The notes: generated by a model not told the origin, from the sequence alone. Shown: positions 42,250 to 50,906, counted from the first letter of the stretch. The stretch is DNA of 64,000 bases from G965267185 sp965267185 (GCA_965267185.1 OZ253937.1:1-64000), one strand, 5' to 3'. Translations and numbers: made by a program.

Positions 42250-42735
42250 CTAGTCGTCGTCGCCCTCGTCATCGTCTTCGCCGTCGTCGTCTTCGCCGTC
42301 GTCTTCGTCGTCATCGTCGCCGCCGGACGAGCTGCCACCGCCGGACGAGCCGCCGCCGGCGCTGCCGCCCGAACCGCCGCCGCTGGAGCCGCCCGAGCTG
42401 TCGTCGCCACTGGAGGCGCCGTCATCGCCGCCGGCGCTGGAGCCGCTATCGCCGCCGGAGCTGCCGGCGGTGCTGCCGCTATCGGAGTCGCCGCCGTAGC
42501 CGGACTGGTCGCCGGACTCGTCGCTGCCAACCAGGCGCCAGCGGACGACGCCATCCTCCTCGGTCTCGCCCTGGCGGTCGACGACCGGCGTGATGCACGG
42601 GCCGGCGCCGGCCGCGGCGTCGAGGGACGCGGACTGGCTGTGGGGCACGGTGCACGCCGGGACGCCGCTGAGGGCGGTTGAGCAGCCAGCGAGGGCGAGC
42701 AGCAGACACGAGGGAACGGCAAAAGACCTGAACAT
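42250..42735 (-). CDS. Lipoprotein with Gly/Ser-rich and acidic low-complexity tail
   Basis: The ATG at 42735 follows GGAGGT. The 161-residue product has a lipobox LALAGC (about residue 18) and a short folded part (PACTVPHSQSASLDA, VDRQGETEEDGVVRWRLVG). About 80 residues of Gly/Ser/Asp repeats come next, and the end is almost pure Asp/Glu. The acidic end could bind cations. Longer upstream frames lack support. No named family is recognised. Confidence 0.72.
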   Translation of the reverse strand: MFRSFAVPSCLLLALAGCSTALSGVPACTVPHSQSASLDAAAGAGPCITPVVDRQGETEEDGVVRWRLVGSDESGDQSGYGGDSDSGSTAGSSGGDSGSSAGGDDGASSGDDSSGGSSGGGSGGSAGGGSSGGGSSSGGDDDDEDDGEDDDGEDDDEGDDD

Positions 42736-43097
42736 CGGGACCTCCAAAAACTGAGGTCTGGTAAATGGCAGATCCGGGCGGATTAATTCCGTTACTTCGT
42801 AAGTAGTGGCGGGGTGCAGTCGGGATATCCGGGCGCATTTGGGATATCGCGGCTTCGATAGTTCGTCCGGGCGCATGCCGCTCGGCGGCGAGGAACCGGC
42901 GTCCGGGTGGGGCTCGGAAACGCGGGCGCGGGGAAGTGGCGGGGCGGTGCGCCTATTTTGCGCGCAGGTGGCGCGGAGGCGTTGGGTCAGGTAGTCGGCG
43001 CTGGTGATCGGCGGGTGTTTGGCGGGTTCGCCGGTGGTTTTGGCCGGGCGGTTGAGGCGCGGTAGCATGGCGTCAACAATCTCCAAGGGAGGGGACC
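42736..43097. other. 362-base divergent intergenic region
   Basis: This stretch separates the lipoprotein start from the next plus-strand gene. No gene is seen. An inverted repeat TACTT-CGT-AAGTA (42793-42805) lies in an AT-rich patch 60 bases upstream of the lipoprotein start and may be an operator or promoter element. The rest is GC-rich and featureless. Confidence 0.4.
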
Positions 43098-43385
43098 ATG
43101 TTCGCCCGTATCACCCATTACCAGATCAAGCCCGACCACATCGACGAGATGGTCAACCAACTCGACCAGATCAAAAGCGCGGTGCAGGAGATCCAAGGGC
43201 TTGTCGTTTCGTACACATCCTGGAACGACGACGGTGCCGGCGTGACCGCCGCGTACTACGAGAGCGAGGCCGCGGCCGAGGCTGCCGTCGACCAGATCAA
43301 AGCGATTTGGGGTGGGTTAGCCGAACACCTGGCGGGACCGCCCGAAGTCAAGTCCTATGCCACTGCGACGGTGATTAGCGGTTAG
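43098..43385 (+). CDS. Small ABM/Dabb-like ferredoxin-fold protein
   Basis: This 95-residue protein has GGGAGGGG upstream. The start MFARITHYQIKPDHIDEMV and the helix EAAAEAAVDQIKAIW with a central YESEAAA strand match antibiotic-biosynthesis-monooxygenase-like dimeric alpha/beta barrels. Function within this broad family cannot be assigned. Confidence 0.72.
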   Translation: MFARITHYQIKPDHIDEMVNQLDQIKSAVQEIQGLVVSYTSWNDDGAGVTAAYYESEAAAEAAVDQIKAIWGGLAEHLAGPPEVKSYATATVISG

Positions 43386-43508
43386 CCAACAACCCGACCG
43401 TTGGAAACGGCGAGATCAGGGACGCCAACACAGTCGGGCTTAGCGTTGATGTCAGGTCTCGCGGAACGCGCCCGGCTGTGGCATGGCGGTATCGGGGAGT
43501 GGTAGCAA

Positions 43509-44285
43509 ATGGGCCTACTTGATGGATACGCCGGGATCGTTACCGGGGCGGCTCGAGGATTTGGTTTCGCCTCGGCACACCGGCTCGCGGAAGACGGCGC
43601 CCGGGTAGCGCTGGCTGACAATCAGGCCGAGGCGCTCGAAGGCGCGGTCCAAAAACTGGCTGATGCCGGGCATGATGTCATTGCCGTCCCGGCGGACGTC
43701 TCAAGCGAGGTTGACACAGCACACATGGTGGCCGCGGCGCGTTCCGCATTCGGTCGCCTGAACTTCATTCATCAGAATGCTGCCATTCAGATCGAAAAGC
43801 TGTTGCATGAAACGACCGCCGATGAGTGGGACCGGATCATGGCGGTCAATCTGCGGTCGATGTTTCTGGGTGCGCGCGAGATCATCCCTCACATGATGCG
43901 CGAAGGCGGTGGCTCAATCGTCAACAGCGCCTCAGTTCTCTCGCTCTCCGCGGACGAGATCCTTCCCGCTTACACAGCAAGCAAGCATGGCGTTTTGGGT
44001 CTTACCCGGTCGATTGCGGTCACTGAGACCTACGCAATGGCCGGCATTCGTTGCAACTGCATCTGCCCCGGCGACATCGAAACCGACATGGTTCGGCAAT
44101 ACTGGGCCGCGGCGGAAAATCCCGCCGAGGCCGAGGCAGAAACGAAAATGCACTATCCCATGAAGCGAATCGGCAGCGCGGCCGAGATGGCCGAAGCCGT
44201 GAGTTTCCTCGTGTCCGATAAAGCCGCCTTCATCAACGGTACAAGCCTTGTCGTGGATGGCGGGGTGATGGCGAAGGTCTATTGA
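43509..44285 (+). CDS. Short-chain dehydrogenase/reductase
   Basis: This 258-residue SDR has the cofactor motif TGAARGFG (12-19), the catalytic Tyr155-x3-Lys159 (YTASK) with a Ser in NSASVL, and the NG-x-S-LVVDGG end typical of classical SDRs. It interconverts an alcohol and a ketone using NAD(P). Base usage is less G-biased than in the 40 kb to the left. It is followed by an RraA-like gene and the stump of a second SDR. Confidence 0.92.
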   Translation: MGLLDGYAGIVTGAARGFGFASAHRLAEDGARVALADNQAEALEGAVQKLADAGHDVIAVPADVSSEVDTAHMVAAARSAFGRLNFIHQNAAIQIEKLLHETTADEWDRIMAVNLRSMFLGAREIIPHMMREGGGSIVNSASVLSLSADEILPAYTASKHGVLGLTRSIAVTETYAMAGIRCNCICPGDIETDMVRQYWAAAENPAEAEAETKMHYPMKRIGSAAEMAEAVSFLVSDKAAFINGTSLVVDGGVMAKVY

Positions 44286-44307
44286 GTCAATGAACGTGAG
44301 AGGTGAG

Positions 44308-44976
44308 ATGCGTATGGACGGGAAAGACCTGCTGAGGCTGTGCCGGGATGAACTCTACTCAGCCGTCGTGGCGGACACGCTCGACACCCTGGGTCTCCAC
44401 AATCAGACTCTTGCACCCTGTCTAAGCGCGATCGATGAGGAGATGCGGATAAGTGGATTTGCTCGTGTCGGCATCTACATGCCGATCTTCCACGATGACC
44501 CACAGGTCAACGTTTATGAGCACGAGATTCGCCTCATTGACGACCTGCGCACAGGCGAAGTCCCGGTCCTGATCTGCAACATGAACCTACAGATCGCACC
44601 CTGGGGCGAGCTGCTTTCGACCCGGGCGCGCTATCTCAGCGCCGCCGGGTGCATCACCGACGGGTGCGTCCGCGATGTTGGGCGCATTCGCGAGATGGGG
44701 TTTCCGGTATTTTCCGCCGGTCGGAACCCTGTCGATACCAAGCATCGCGGCAAATTGATGTGGGCGGATGTGCCGGGCGCTATTTGCGGTGTTCGCATCA
44801 ATTCCGGGGACCTCGTCATTGCCGATCAGGACGGTGTTGTCGTCGTTCCAGCGGCCGAAATCGAACCCGTGGTCGAGCAAGCGCTGGTCAAGGCGCGCGC
44901 CGAGAACACTGCGCGCGCCGAACTCGCGGCCGGAGCAAGCCTGGCCGAGGTGTTCAAGCGCCACGGTATTCTCTAG
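44308..44976 (+). CDS. RraA-like / 4-hydroxy-4-methyl-2-oxoglutarate aldolase family protein
   Basis: Starts at 44290, 44308 and 44314 are possible; GAGAGGTGAG favours the latter two. The protein of about 222 residues has the metal/substrate loop GCITDGCVRDVGRI (Arg and Asp of the G-x3-D-G-x2-R-D motif) and VRINSGDLVIADQDGVVVVPAA, both typical of RraA/HMG aldolase proteins. With SDR neighbours a hydroxy-oxoacid aldolase role in catabolism is more likely than RNase E inhibition. Confidence 0.87.
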   Translation: MRMDGKDLLRLCRDELYSAVVADTLDTLGLHNQTLAPCLSAIDEEMRISGFARVGIYMPIFHDDPQVNVYEHEIRLIDDLRTGEVPVLICNMNLQIAPWGELLSTRARYLSAAGCITDGCVRDVGRIREMGFPVFSAGRNPVDTKHRGKLMWADVPGAICGVRINSGDLVIADQDGVVVVPAAEIEPVVEQALVKARAENTARAELAAGASLAEVFKRHGIL

Positions 44977-45030
44977 TTGAGCCCGGTCCAGGGTTTGCGA
45001 CGCGATCTGTGCGTCCTGAGAGGTGCTTCC

Positions 45031-45096
45031 ATGACTACGAAACCGGAACTCAAGCTGGCTGGAAAACGCGCCATCATCACCGGCGCCTCATCGGGC
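45031..45096 (+). pseudogene. 5' fragment of a second SDR gene, cut off before tRNA-Pro
   Basis: An ATG behind GAGAGGTG starts a typical SDR N-terminus (LKLAGKRAIITGASSG). Homology ends abruptly after the first Gly of the cofactor motif, at about 45096. The frame then runs through unrelated sequence into the tRNA gene. Only 22 residues remain, so it cannot be functional. The break lies 45 bases from the 3' end of tRNA-Pro, marking a recombination or assembly junction. Confidence 0.8.
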
Positions 45097-45141
45097 GTCG
45101 CGCTACGGACGCAACTTTCGCCACCGGCAGCGTCGGTGTTT

Positions 45142-45218
45142 TGGTCGGGGCGGGCGGATTCGAACCACCGGCCCCCTGCTCCCAAAGCAGGTGCTCTACC
45201 AGGCTGAGCTACGCCCCG
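45142..45218 (-). tRNA. tRNA-Pro (anticodon TGG)
   Basis: The reverse strand gives a 77-base cloverleaf with encoded CCA: acceptor CGGGGCG/CGCCCCG with discriminator A, D arm GCTC...GAGC, anticodon stem CCTGC/GCAGG with loop TTTGGGA (anticodon TGG), and T loop TTCGAAT. Its 3' end faces the truncated SDR, the usual side for tRNA-targeted integration. Confidence 0.95.
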
Positions 45219-45267
45219 ACGTTGGTTTTCTCGGGTTTTCCCTTGGGGCTGTCAACGTCGAAATGGA

Positions 45268-47214
45268 TCAGATGGTGCGGGCGACTTCGAAGCCGTCCAG
45301 CACGCTGTCGTATGGCTCGCGCGGCCAGACGCAGTCGCCGATGGTATAGACCTCGGGGACTTCGTCGAGGGCCCCGCTTTCGGCCAGGGCGTGCTCCAGG
45401 TCGCGTTCCATGGTCCGTTCAATGGCGAAGACGACCTGATCGATGCCGGTCAGGGTCTCGGTTTCGCCCGCCGATTGCACGACGATCTGGCCATCCTCAA
45501 TGCGCTCGACATTGGTGTTGAGCCGGATGGTGATCTGGTCGGACGCGGCCAGCCGGGCGTTCATTACCTGCTGGGCCATGTATTCCAGATCCTGGGCGAT
45601 GGCGCCGGTGGCCTCGATGACCGTCACCTCGGACCCGGCCTCGGCGAGGGACTGGGCCACGGCCATACCGAGCCACTGGCCGCCGATCACGGCAACGGAC
45701 GTGCCCGGCTTGACCCGGCCGCGGGTCAGGGCCTCGTAGTCGGTGACATGCGGTTTGTCCCACCCGGGGAGGTATTCCGGAATAAACGGACGGGTGCCGG
45801 TGGCGAGGATCAGGACGTCGGGTTCCGCCGCGGCGACGTCGTCGGGTGAGACCGTGTGGCGGGTGTAGATGGTGGCGCCCGATCGTTGGGCCATGGCCTC
45901 GCGGTCGGCGGCGGCCTGGCGCCATTGGGACTGATGATGATGGGCGCCGAGCACGTTCAGGTGGCCGCCGAGGCGGTTGGTCATCTCGTAGAGGGTGACG
46001 TTGTGGCCGCGGGTCGCGGCGACCCGGGCGGCCTCGAGCCCGGCGAGGCCGCCGCCGACGATCATGACGTCCTTGACCGTCTCGGCGGGGCGGAGGGTGG
46101 CCAAACGCTCGCGCCCGGCGGCCGGGTTGACCGTGCAGACGGATGGCTTGTTGACGAAGAGTTCCATGCAGCACTTGTTGCAGGCGATACAGTTGACGAC
46201 CTCGTCCTGCCGTTTCGAGATCGATTTGGCCAGGATCTCGGGGTCGGCGTGGAAGGCGCGGCCCATGTGGACGAAATCGCAGCTGCCGCCGGCGACGATG
46301 GCGTCGGCGCCGGCGATGTCATCGACCCGGCCGGCACCGAAGACGGGCACGCCGACGGCCTCCTTGACCTGTCGCGCGAGGGGCATCAGGACACCCGGCA
46401 CCATGTCCATCGGCTGAATGAGCGTCTCGATATTCTCGTAGCGACCGGTGGAGATATCGACGAAATCGAGGCCAAGGGTTTCGAGGTGTTGCACGAACCG
46501 GATGATGTAATCGATCTCGTAGCCGCCCTCGATTTCTTCCTGGGCCGATAGGCGGATGCCGACGGGCATGTCGCGGCCGACCTCGTCGCGGATCGCCTGA
46601 TAGACCTCCGTCGGGAAGCGCCAGCGGTTCTCGTCGCTGCCGCCATAGGCGTCCGTGCGCTGATTGTTGACGTAGGAAAGGAAGTTGGTGATCAGATAGC
46701 CGTGGGCGCCGTGGATGGTGATCATGTCATAGCCCGCCTCGGCGGCGCGGCGCGCGCCGTTGCGGAAGCGCTGGACGATCTCGGCGATGTCCTCGGGCGT
46801 CAGGGCGCGCAGCTCATGGCCGCCGACCATTGGAAAGGGCACGTTCGACGGTCCGACAGGCTGCAGGCCGGTGCGGTGGGTATTGGCGTTACGGCCGCCG
46901 TGGTTGAGTTCGGCAGAGGTGCGGCACCCGTGGGCGTGCACCGCGGCGTTGAGCTGCTGGTGGGCGGGGATGTTGTCGTCGGTCCACAGCCCGAGTTGAA
47001 ACAGGTTCCCACGGCCGCGCGCGTCGATGTAGGTCGCCTCGAAATTCATCGTGCCGACGCCGTGCTCGGCGCGGAGCGCGTAGTAGTCGATGTAGTTCTG
47101 GCCAGGGTTGCCGAGCCGGTCGCACCAATTCTTCTCCATCGGGGAGAGGGAGACCCGGTTCCTGATTTCGAGCCCGCCAATCTGGCCCGGCTGCAGAATG
47201 CTCTCGTAGGCCAT
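45268..47214 (-). CDS. NADH:flavin oxidoreductase, 2,4-dienoyl-CoA reductase/trimethylamine dehydrogenase-like
   Basis: This 648-residue enzyme has an N-terminal FMN-binding TIM barrel of the old yellow enzyme family (IHGAHGYLITNFLS), a 4Fe-4S site (Cys342, Cys345, Cys349, Cys360 in CIACNKCC...VC) and a C-terminal FAD/NAD(P) domain (VMIVGGGLAGLEAA; VAVIGGQWLGMAVA). It is in the FadH/trimethylamine dehydrogenase class, which reduces or oxidises via an FMN-cluster-FAD chain. The ATG follows GGAAGGAA. It is transcribed with the split fucose-isomerase-like gene upstream. Confidence 0.92.
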   Translation of the reverse strand: MAYESILQPGQIGGLEIRNRVSLSPMEKNWCDRLGNPGQNYIDYYALRAEHGVGTMNFEATYIDARGRGNLFQLGLWTDDNIPAHQQLNAAVHAHGCRTSAELNHGGRNANTHRTGLQPVGPSNVPFPMVGGHELRALTPEDIAEIVQRFRNGARRAAEAGYDMITIHGAHGYLITNFLSYVNNQRTDAYGGSDENRWRFPTEVYQAIRDEVGRDMPVGIRLSAQEEIEGGYEIDYIIRFVQHLETLGLDFVDISTGRYENIETLIQPMDMVPGVLMPLARQVKEAVGVPVFGAGRVDDIAGADAIVAGGSCDFVHMGRAFHADPEILAKSISKRQDEVVNCIACNKCCMELFVNKPSVCTVNPAAGRERLATLRPAETVKDVMIVGGGLAGLEAARVAATRGHNVTLYEMTNRLGGHLNVLGAHHHQSQWRQAAADREAMAQRSGATIYTRHTVSPDDVAAAEPDVLILATGTRPFIPEYLPGWDKPHVTDYEALTRGRVKPGTSVAVIGGQWLGMAVAQSLAEAGSEVTVIEATGAIAQDLEYMAQQVMNARLAASDQITIRLNTNVERIEDGQIVVQSAGETETLTGIDQVVFAIERTMERDLEHALAESGALDEVPEVYTIGDCVWPREPYDSVLDGFEVARTI

Positions 47215-47250
47215 GGTCGTTTCCTTCCCGTGTCGTCTGCCCGCGCGGGG

Positions 47251-47742
47251 TCAGGTGAAATCCTGTCGATCGAGATGAGACCGCTTGGGCCGCGGCCCGA
47301 GGAGGTCCAATCCGGCCCAGGCGGCGAACTCCGCCAAGACATCGGCGTGGTCGCCCGGCAGGGCGATAAAATGGTGTTCGAGCCCGTGGGCCATGACGGT
47401 CGCCACGACGTCCTTAAGGCCGGCGGGCTCGTCGGCGATGCGAAAGTCCTCCATCCAACCCCGGGCGCCGGCGAAACCCGACGGGTCCTGGGCCACGACG
47501 TTCGCCGTCATGTGAAAGAAGGCGCCGGCATCGCGGGCAATGCGGAAGACCGAATGGGCGCCGGGGCGGAAGACAAAGTCGGCGACGCCGGCAAACTTCG
47601 GCGCCTCCGGGGACTCGCGTCCGATCATCGGGTGATTGATCCATGCCGCGCCCTGGTCGTCGGCCATGTAGAGGGGCCCGCCGCCGCCATGCCACATCAG
47701 GAGCCGGCCGGTGGTGAGATCGGGTTCGGTCATGTCGAGCAA
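47251..47742 (-). CDS. C-terminal part of a fucose-isomerase-like protein, separated by in-frame TGA
   Basis: This open stretch is in the same frame as, and directly abuts, the N-terminal part at 47743-48687. Its only own starts are a TTG at 47742 and an ATG at 47733, neither with a good ribosome site. The product (about 160 residues) resembles the C-terminal region of the L-fucose/arabinose isomerase-like fold (RLLMWHGGGGPLYMAD, EHHFIALPGDHADVL). It is probably only the tail of one interrupted gene. Confidence 0.7.
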   Translation of the reverse strand: MLDMTEPDLTTGRLLMWHGGGGPLYMADDQGAAWINHPMIGRESPEAPKFAGVADFVFRPGAHSVFRIARDAGAFFHMTANVVAQDPSGFAGARGWMEDFRIADEPAGLKDVVATVMAHGLEHHFIALPGDHADVLAEFAAWAGLDLLGPRPKRSHLDRQDFT

Positions 47743-48687
47743 TCACCCGACCCGGCCACTGACCGCGCGGGCCAGGAGTTGCGTCACCGCGCCGAGGACA
47801 TCGCCCTCGGACGCCGCGGGCAGGTGATCGACCTCCTCGACCCATGAGAACGCGCTGCCGGGGTGCATGCCCGGGTCGACCTGCAGCGCCGGCCAATCGC
47901 TAACCGCGAGGGCATCGTGTTTGGCGTCGGCCGCGATGTCGCGCAGCGAGAGCGCGCAGCGGGCGGTCAGGGCCATTTGGTGATCGCTGACACCGTGGAC
48001 CGGCGCGGCGGCGGCCATGGCGGCAACCTCGGCCGCGACCCGGGCCTCCTCCTGCGCCGCCATGCGTCCCGTCAGTTCGTGGATGTCGTGGGCGACAACC
48101 TCGATCCCAAGCCGTTGCCGGAGCGCGTTGGAGGAGACTTCGACGTTGTAAAAGGTCGGGGCCAGGCCACCGATGAGGCCGATGCTGCTGCCCGTGACGG
48201 CGTTGAGGGCGGCGATCGCGCGCAAGGTCGTGGTCAGCTCGGCGCGCACCGCGGGATCTTCCGGCGCGCCGTAGTACCACTGGATCGGGTTTTGGCGCAT
48301 GTCGCGCACCCGGCGGGCGACCGACATGGTCATGTTGAGGGAGACGAAGTTGTTGAGCTGGACATCGCCGGTCTGAACCGGCTCCGGCGTGGCCCAAACA
48401 CCCAGCGGCAGGCCGCTGGCGGCGATCTCGCGCCCGACGTCGCCCATGGTAAAACCACCATGAATCAGCAGGACGAAGTCGGCGCCCTCGGCTTGTGCCA
48501 AATCGAGCGCCGCCCGCGCCGCCGCGCCATCGGCGACCTCGCCGGGGCAGATGCGCAACCTGATGCCAAGGGCCTCCGTCAGCTCACCCAGCACCTGCTC
48601 GGCGCGCTGCCAGACGCCGTGCTTTTCGGGGTAATACCGACCCGTCAAATTGGCCTGAATTACGGAAATCGTCGGCTGGCTTGTCAT
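47743..48687 (-). CDS. Fucose-isomerase-like protein, N-terminal part ending at premature TGA
   Basis: This 314-residue product reads as the first two thirds of an L-fucose isomerase-family protein: SVIQANLTGRYYPEKHGV, VLLIHGGFTMGDVG, VHGVSDHQMALTARCALSLRD and the late ASEGDVLGAVTQLLARAVSGR. Homologous genes run on past this point; here SGRVG is followed by TGA (47743-47745), and the same frame then continues for 163 codons. A single change from TGG (Trp) would restore a protein of 478 residues. The gene is divergent from a TetR regulator. Confidence 0.75.
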   Translation of the reverse strand: MTSQPTISVIQANLTGRYYPEKHGVWQRAEQVLGELTEALGIRLRICPGEVADGAAARAALDLAQAEGADFVLLIHGGFTMGDVGREIAASGLPLGVWATPEPVQTGDVQLNNFVSLNMTMSVARRVRDMRQNPIQWYYGAPEDPAVRAELTTTLRAIAALNAVTGSSIGLIGGLAPTFYNVEVSSNALRQRLGIEVVAHDIHELTGRMAAQEEARVAAEVAAMAAAAPVHGVSDHQMALTARCALSLRDIAADAKHDALAVSDWPALQVDPGMHPGSAFSWVEEVDHLPAASEGDVLGAVTQLLARAVSGRVG

Positions 48688-48762
48688 GGCATGCCGCCCC
48701 TTTTTGGTGTGGTCGTGGCCGGTCCGGCGGCCCGCGCAAGGGGCCGCGCACCAGATGTTTGG

Positions 48763-48797
48763 TTGACACGGCGGCGGTCGCTGACCGATATCGTCAG
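48763..48797 (+). promoter_or_regulatory. Promoter with overlapping palindromic operator, TetR gene
   Basis: TTGACA (48763-48768) is a perfect -35 box. A weak CGATAT (48786-48791) sits 17 bases later as a -10 box. This lies inside the near-palindrome CTGACCGATATCGTCAG (48781-48797), whose core CGATATCG is perfect. Transcription would start just before the ATG at 48804, giving an almost leaderless mRNA. Binding of the TetR product would block both its own and the divergent operon. Confidence 0.6.
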
Positions 48798-48803
48798 TCG
48801 ATT

Positions 48804-49418
48804 ATGGCGTTGCAAACCGCAAAATATTCCGGAAACACCAGCCGCGCGGCGCAGGCGAAGCGCAAGATCATGGAGACGGCTTCCGAGCTGTTTGCCGAGC
48901 GGGGCTACGGCAATGTCGGCATCAACGAAGTCGGTGTGACGGCCGGCTTCGGCAAAGGCACGCTCTACTACCACATCAGGTCGAAAGAGGACCTTCTGGT
49001 GTCGATCATCGACGGCCACATGGGCCAGCTGATCGATGAGACCCAGGCCGCGGTCGAGGGCGTACGGGGCACGCCCGCACGCATTGCGGCGCTGACCGGC
49101 GTCTTCACCGAGCTGCTGATGCGGAACACGAACGCGATGATCGTCAGTTTCCGGGACATCCATTGCCTGTGCGGCGCGGACAACATCCGCCGGGTGGAGG
49201 CCCTGCATGGGGCGTATCGGGGCATCTGGTCGGACATCTTGGCGGCCGGGGCCGCCGCGGGAGAGCATCGGGCGCTCGACGAGATCGAAGTGCGCGCGCT
49301 GGTGGCGATGTATTTCTCCGCCGCCTCCTGGGTGGAGCCGTCGCGCCAGACCGACGACGCGGTGTGCGCGACGCTGTCGAACATCGCGCTGAGGACGATC
49401 CTGACGCCGGCGCCCTAG
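48804..49418 (+). CDS. TetR/AcrR family transcriptional regulator
   Basis: The ATG at 48804 gives 204 residues. The N-terminal HTH is canonical: KRKIMETASELFAERGY, NVGINEVGVTAGFGKGTLYYHIRSKEDLL, shown in overlapping pieces. The C-terminal helical ligand domain follows. It lies divergent from the fucose-isomerase-like/FadH-like operon and has a palindromic operator directly in front. It ends just before the foreign-looking segment. Confidence 0.92.
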   Translation: MALQTAKYSGNTSRAAQAKRKIMETASELFAERGYGNVGINEVGVTAGFGKGTLYYHIRSKEDLLVSIIDGHMGQLIDETQAAVEGVRGTPARIAALTGVFTELLMRNTNAMIVSFRDIHCLCGADNIRRVEALHGAYRGIWSDILAAGAAAGEHRALDEIEVRALVAMYFSAASWVEPSRQTDDAVCATLSNIALRTILTPAP

Positions 49419-49442
49419 TGTGCGCCCGCCCGACGCGGATTG

Positions 49443-50090
49443 ATGGCCCGGGCCCGTCATCCTAGCTCAGCGGCCTCCCATCCTCGTCCTTGCCAAGTTG
49501 GGCTCGACGAGCTGCTCCACTGGGTCGGACTCGACCACGCCGCCGACGCGCGCCTGCGCACGTACTCGAAGGGCATGCTCCAGCGCGTGGGCATCGCGCA
49601 GGCGCTCGTGCACGACCCGGCGGTCGTCTTCCTCGACGAGCCCATGAGCGGCGTCGACCCGATCGGCCGCAAGGAGATCCGCGACATCATCCTGCGCCTC
49701 AAGGAGGACGGGAAGACCGTCCTCATGAACACCCACATCCTCACCGACGTGGAGATGATCTGCGACCGCGTCGCGATCATCGCGAAGGGCAAGATCCGCT
49801 ACGAGGGGCGCATCGAGGACTTCCTGCACCCCGACGACCTGCGCAGTGACGTCGTGCTCTCGCACATCCCCGTCGAGCTCGGTGCGCGGCTCGAGGAGGA
49901 CTTCGGCGCCGAGGTCCAGGGCGTGGGCGACCGGATCGAGCTCAACGTGAACGAGAAGCAGGTCGACGCGCTGCTCAAGATGGCGCTCGACGCGGGCGCC
50001 GAGGTGATCTCGGTGACGCCGTGCCGGATGTCGCTCGAGCGCATCTTCCTGCAGGCGGTCGAGCAGAGCAAGGAGGGCGACGCGGCATGA
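49443..50090 (+). CDS. ABC-2 type transporter ATPase, 5' truncated
   Basis: The open frame begins at 49440-49443 but homology starts only near 49495 (LDELLHWVGLDHAAD). It has the signature YSKGMLQRV, Walker B VVFLDEPMSGVDP and H-loop NTHIL, plus a C-terminal regulatory tail. The first half with Walker A and Q-loop is missing, so it cannot bind ATP as encoded. C-ending codons (CTC, GAC, CGC) dominate, unlike the preceding genes. Its stop overlaps the permease start as ATGA. Confidence 0.85.
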   Translation: MARARHPSSAASHPRPCQVGLDELLHWVGLDHAADARLRTYSKGMLQRVGIAQALVHDPAVVFLDEPMSGVDPIGRKEIRDIILRLKEDGKTVLMNTHILTDVEMICDRVAIIAKGKIRYEGRIEDFLHPDDLRSDVVLSHIPVELGARLEEDFGAEVQGVGDRIELNVNEKQVDALLKMALDAGAEVISVTPCRMSLERIFLQAVEQSKEGDAA

Positions 50091-50863
50091 TGCGCCTCTC
50101 GCGAATCTGGGCCATCGCCACGAACACCGTGCGCGAGGCGATCCGCAACAAGCTCCTCTACGCGCTGCTCGGCTTCGCGCTCGCCGTGATCGCCGTGGCG
50201 GTGCTCGTCGCGAGCCTGTCCTACGTCGAGGGCGCGCGGATCATCCAGGACGTCGGGCTCGGGGCAATCCGGCTCTTCAGCCTCGGGATCGCCGTCTTCG
50301 TCGGCATCGGCCTGATCCACGGCGAGGTCGAGCGGCGGACGATCTACACGATCCTGGCCAAGCCGGTCTCGCGCGCGGACTTCCTCCTCGGCAAGTACCT
50401 CGGCCTCGTACTGACCGTCTGGCTGCAGCTCGCCCTGATGGCGATGGCGTTCGTGCTCGTCTCGCTCGGCTCGGGCGCGCCGCTCGACGGCGGACACGCC
50501 GCGGCCATGGTCCTGATCGCGATGGAGCTGGTCGTGATCGTCGCGATCGCGACGCTCTTCTCCGCGTTCACCACGCCGATGCTGGCCACGCTCTTCACGC
50601 TGGGCATCTACGCCGCCGGGCACCTCTCGCGGGACCTGCTGCGCCTCGGCGACCAGGCGGACAGCCCCGCGCTGAAGACCGTGTCGACCTGGCTCTACCG
50701 CGTCCTGCCCGATCTCGACAGCTTCAACGTCACGATCCAGGCGGTCCACGGCCTTCCGATCAGCGCGAGCGAGGTCGCTTTGCCTATCCTCTATGGCGCC
50801 GGCTACGCGACCGCGCTGCTGATCGTCGCGGCGTCGATCTTCAGCCGTCGCGACATGAAGTAG
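50087..50863 (+). CDS. ABC-2 type transporter permease
   Basis: This 258-residue protein has about six transmembrane segments. The start MMRLSRIWAIATNTVREAIRNKLLY and the VERRTIYTILAKPVSRADFLLGKYLG block are typical of ABC-2 permeases (NosY/YhhJ class). It partners the truncated ATPase encoded upstream. It belongs to the C-biased, foreign-looking segment. Confidence 0.88.
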   Translation: MMRLSRIWAIATNTVREAIRNKLLYALLGFALAVIAVAVLVASLSYVEGARIIQDVGLGAIRLFSLGIAVFVGIGLIHGEVERRTIYTILAKPVSRADFLLGKYLGLVLTVWLQLALMAMAFVLVSLGSGAPLDGGHAAAMVLIAMELVVIVAIATLFSAFTTPMLATLFTLGIYAAGHLSRDLLRLGDQADSPALKTVSTWLYRVLPDLDSFNVTIQAVHGLPISASEVALPILYGAGYATALLIVAASIFSRRDMK

Positions 50864-50906
50864 TCGGCCGGCGGATGCGGCGCGGCGAGGCCCGGCGAGA
50901 GACGCG

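Noticed and set aside
47743..47745. TGA as a recoded Trp or selenocysteine codon
   Set aside because: TGA is used as a normal stop in many neighbouring genes (all ATGA overlaps), and no SECIS-like hairpin was recognised right after it.
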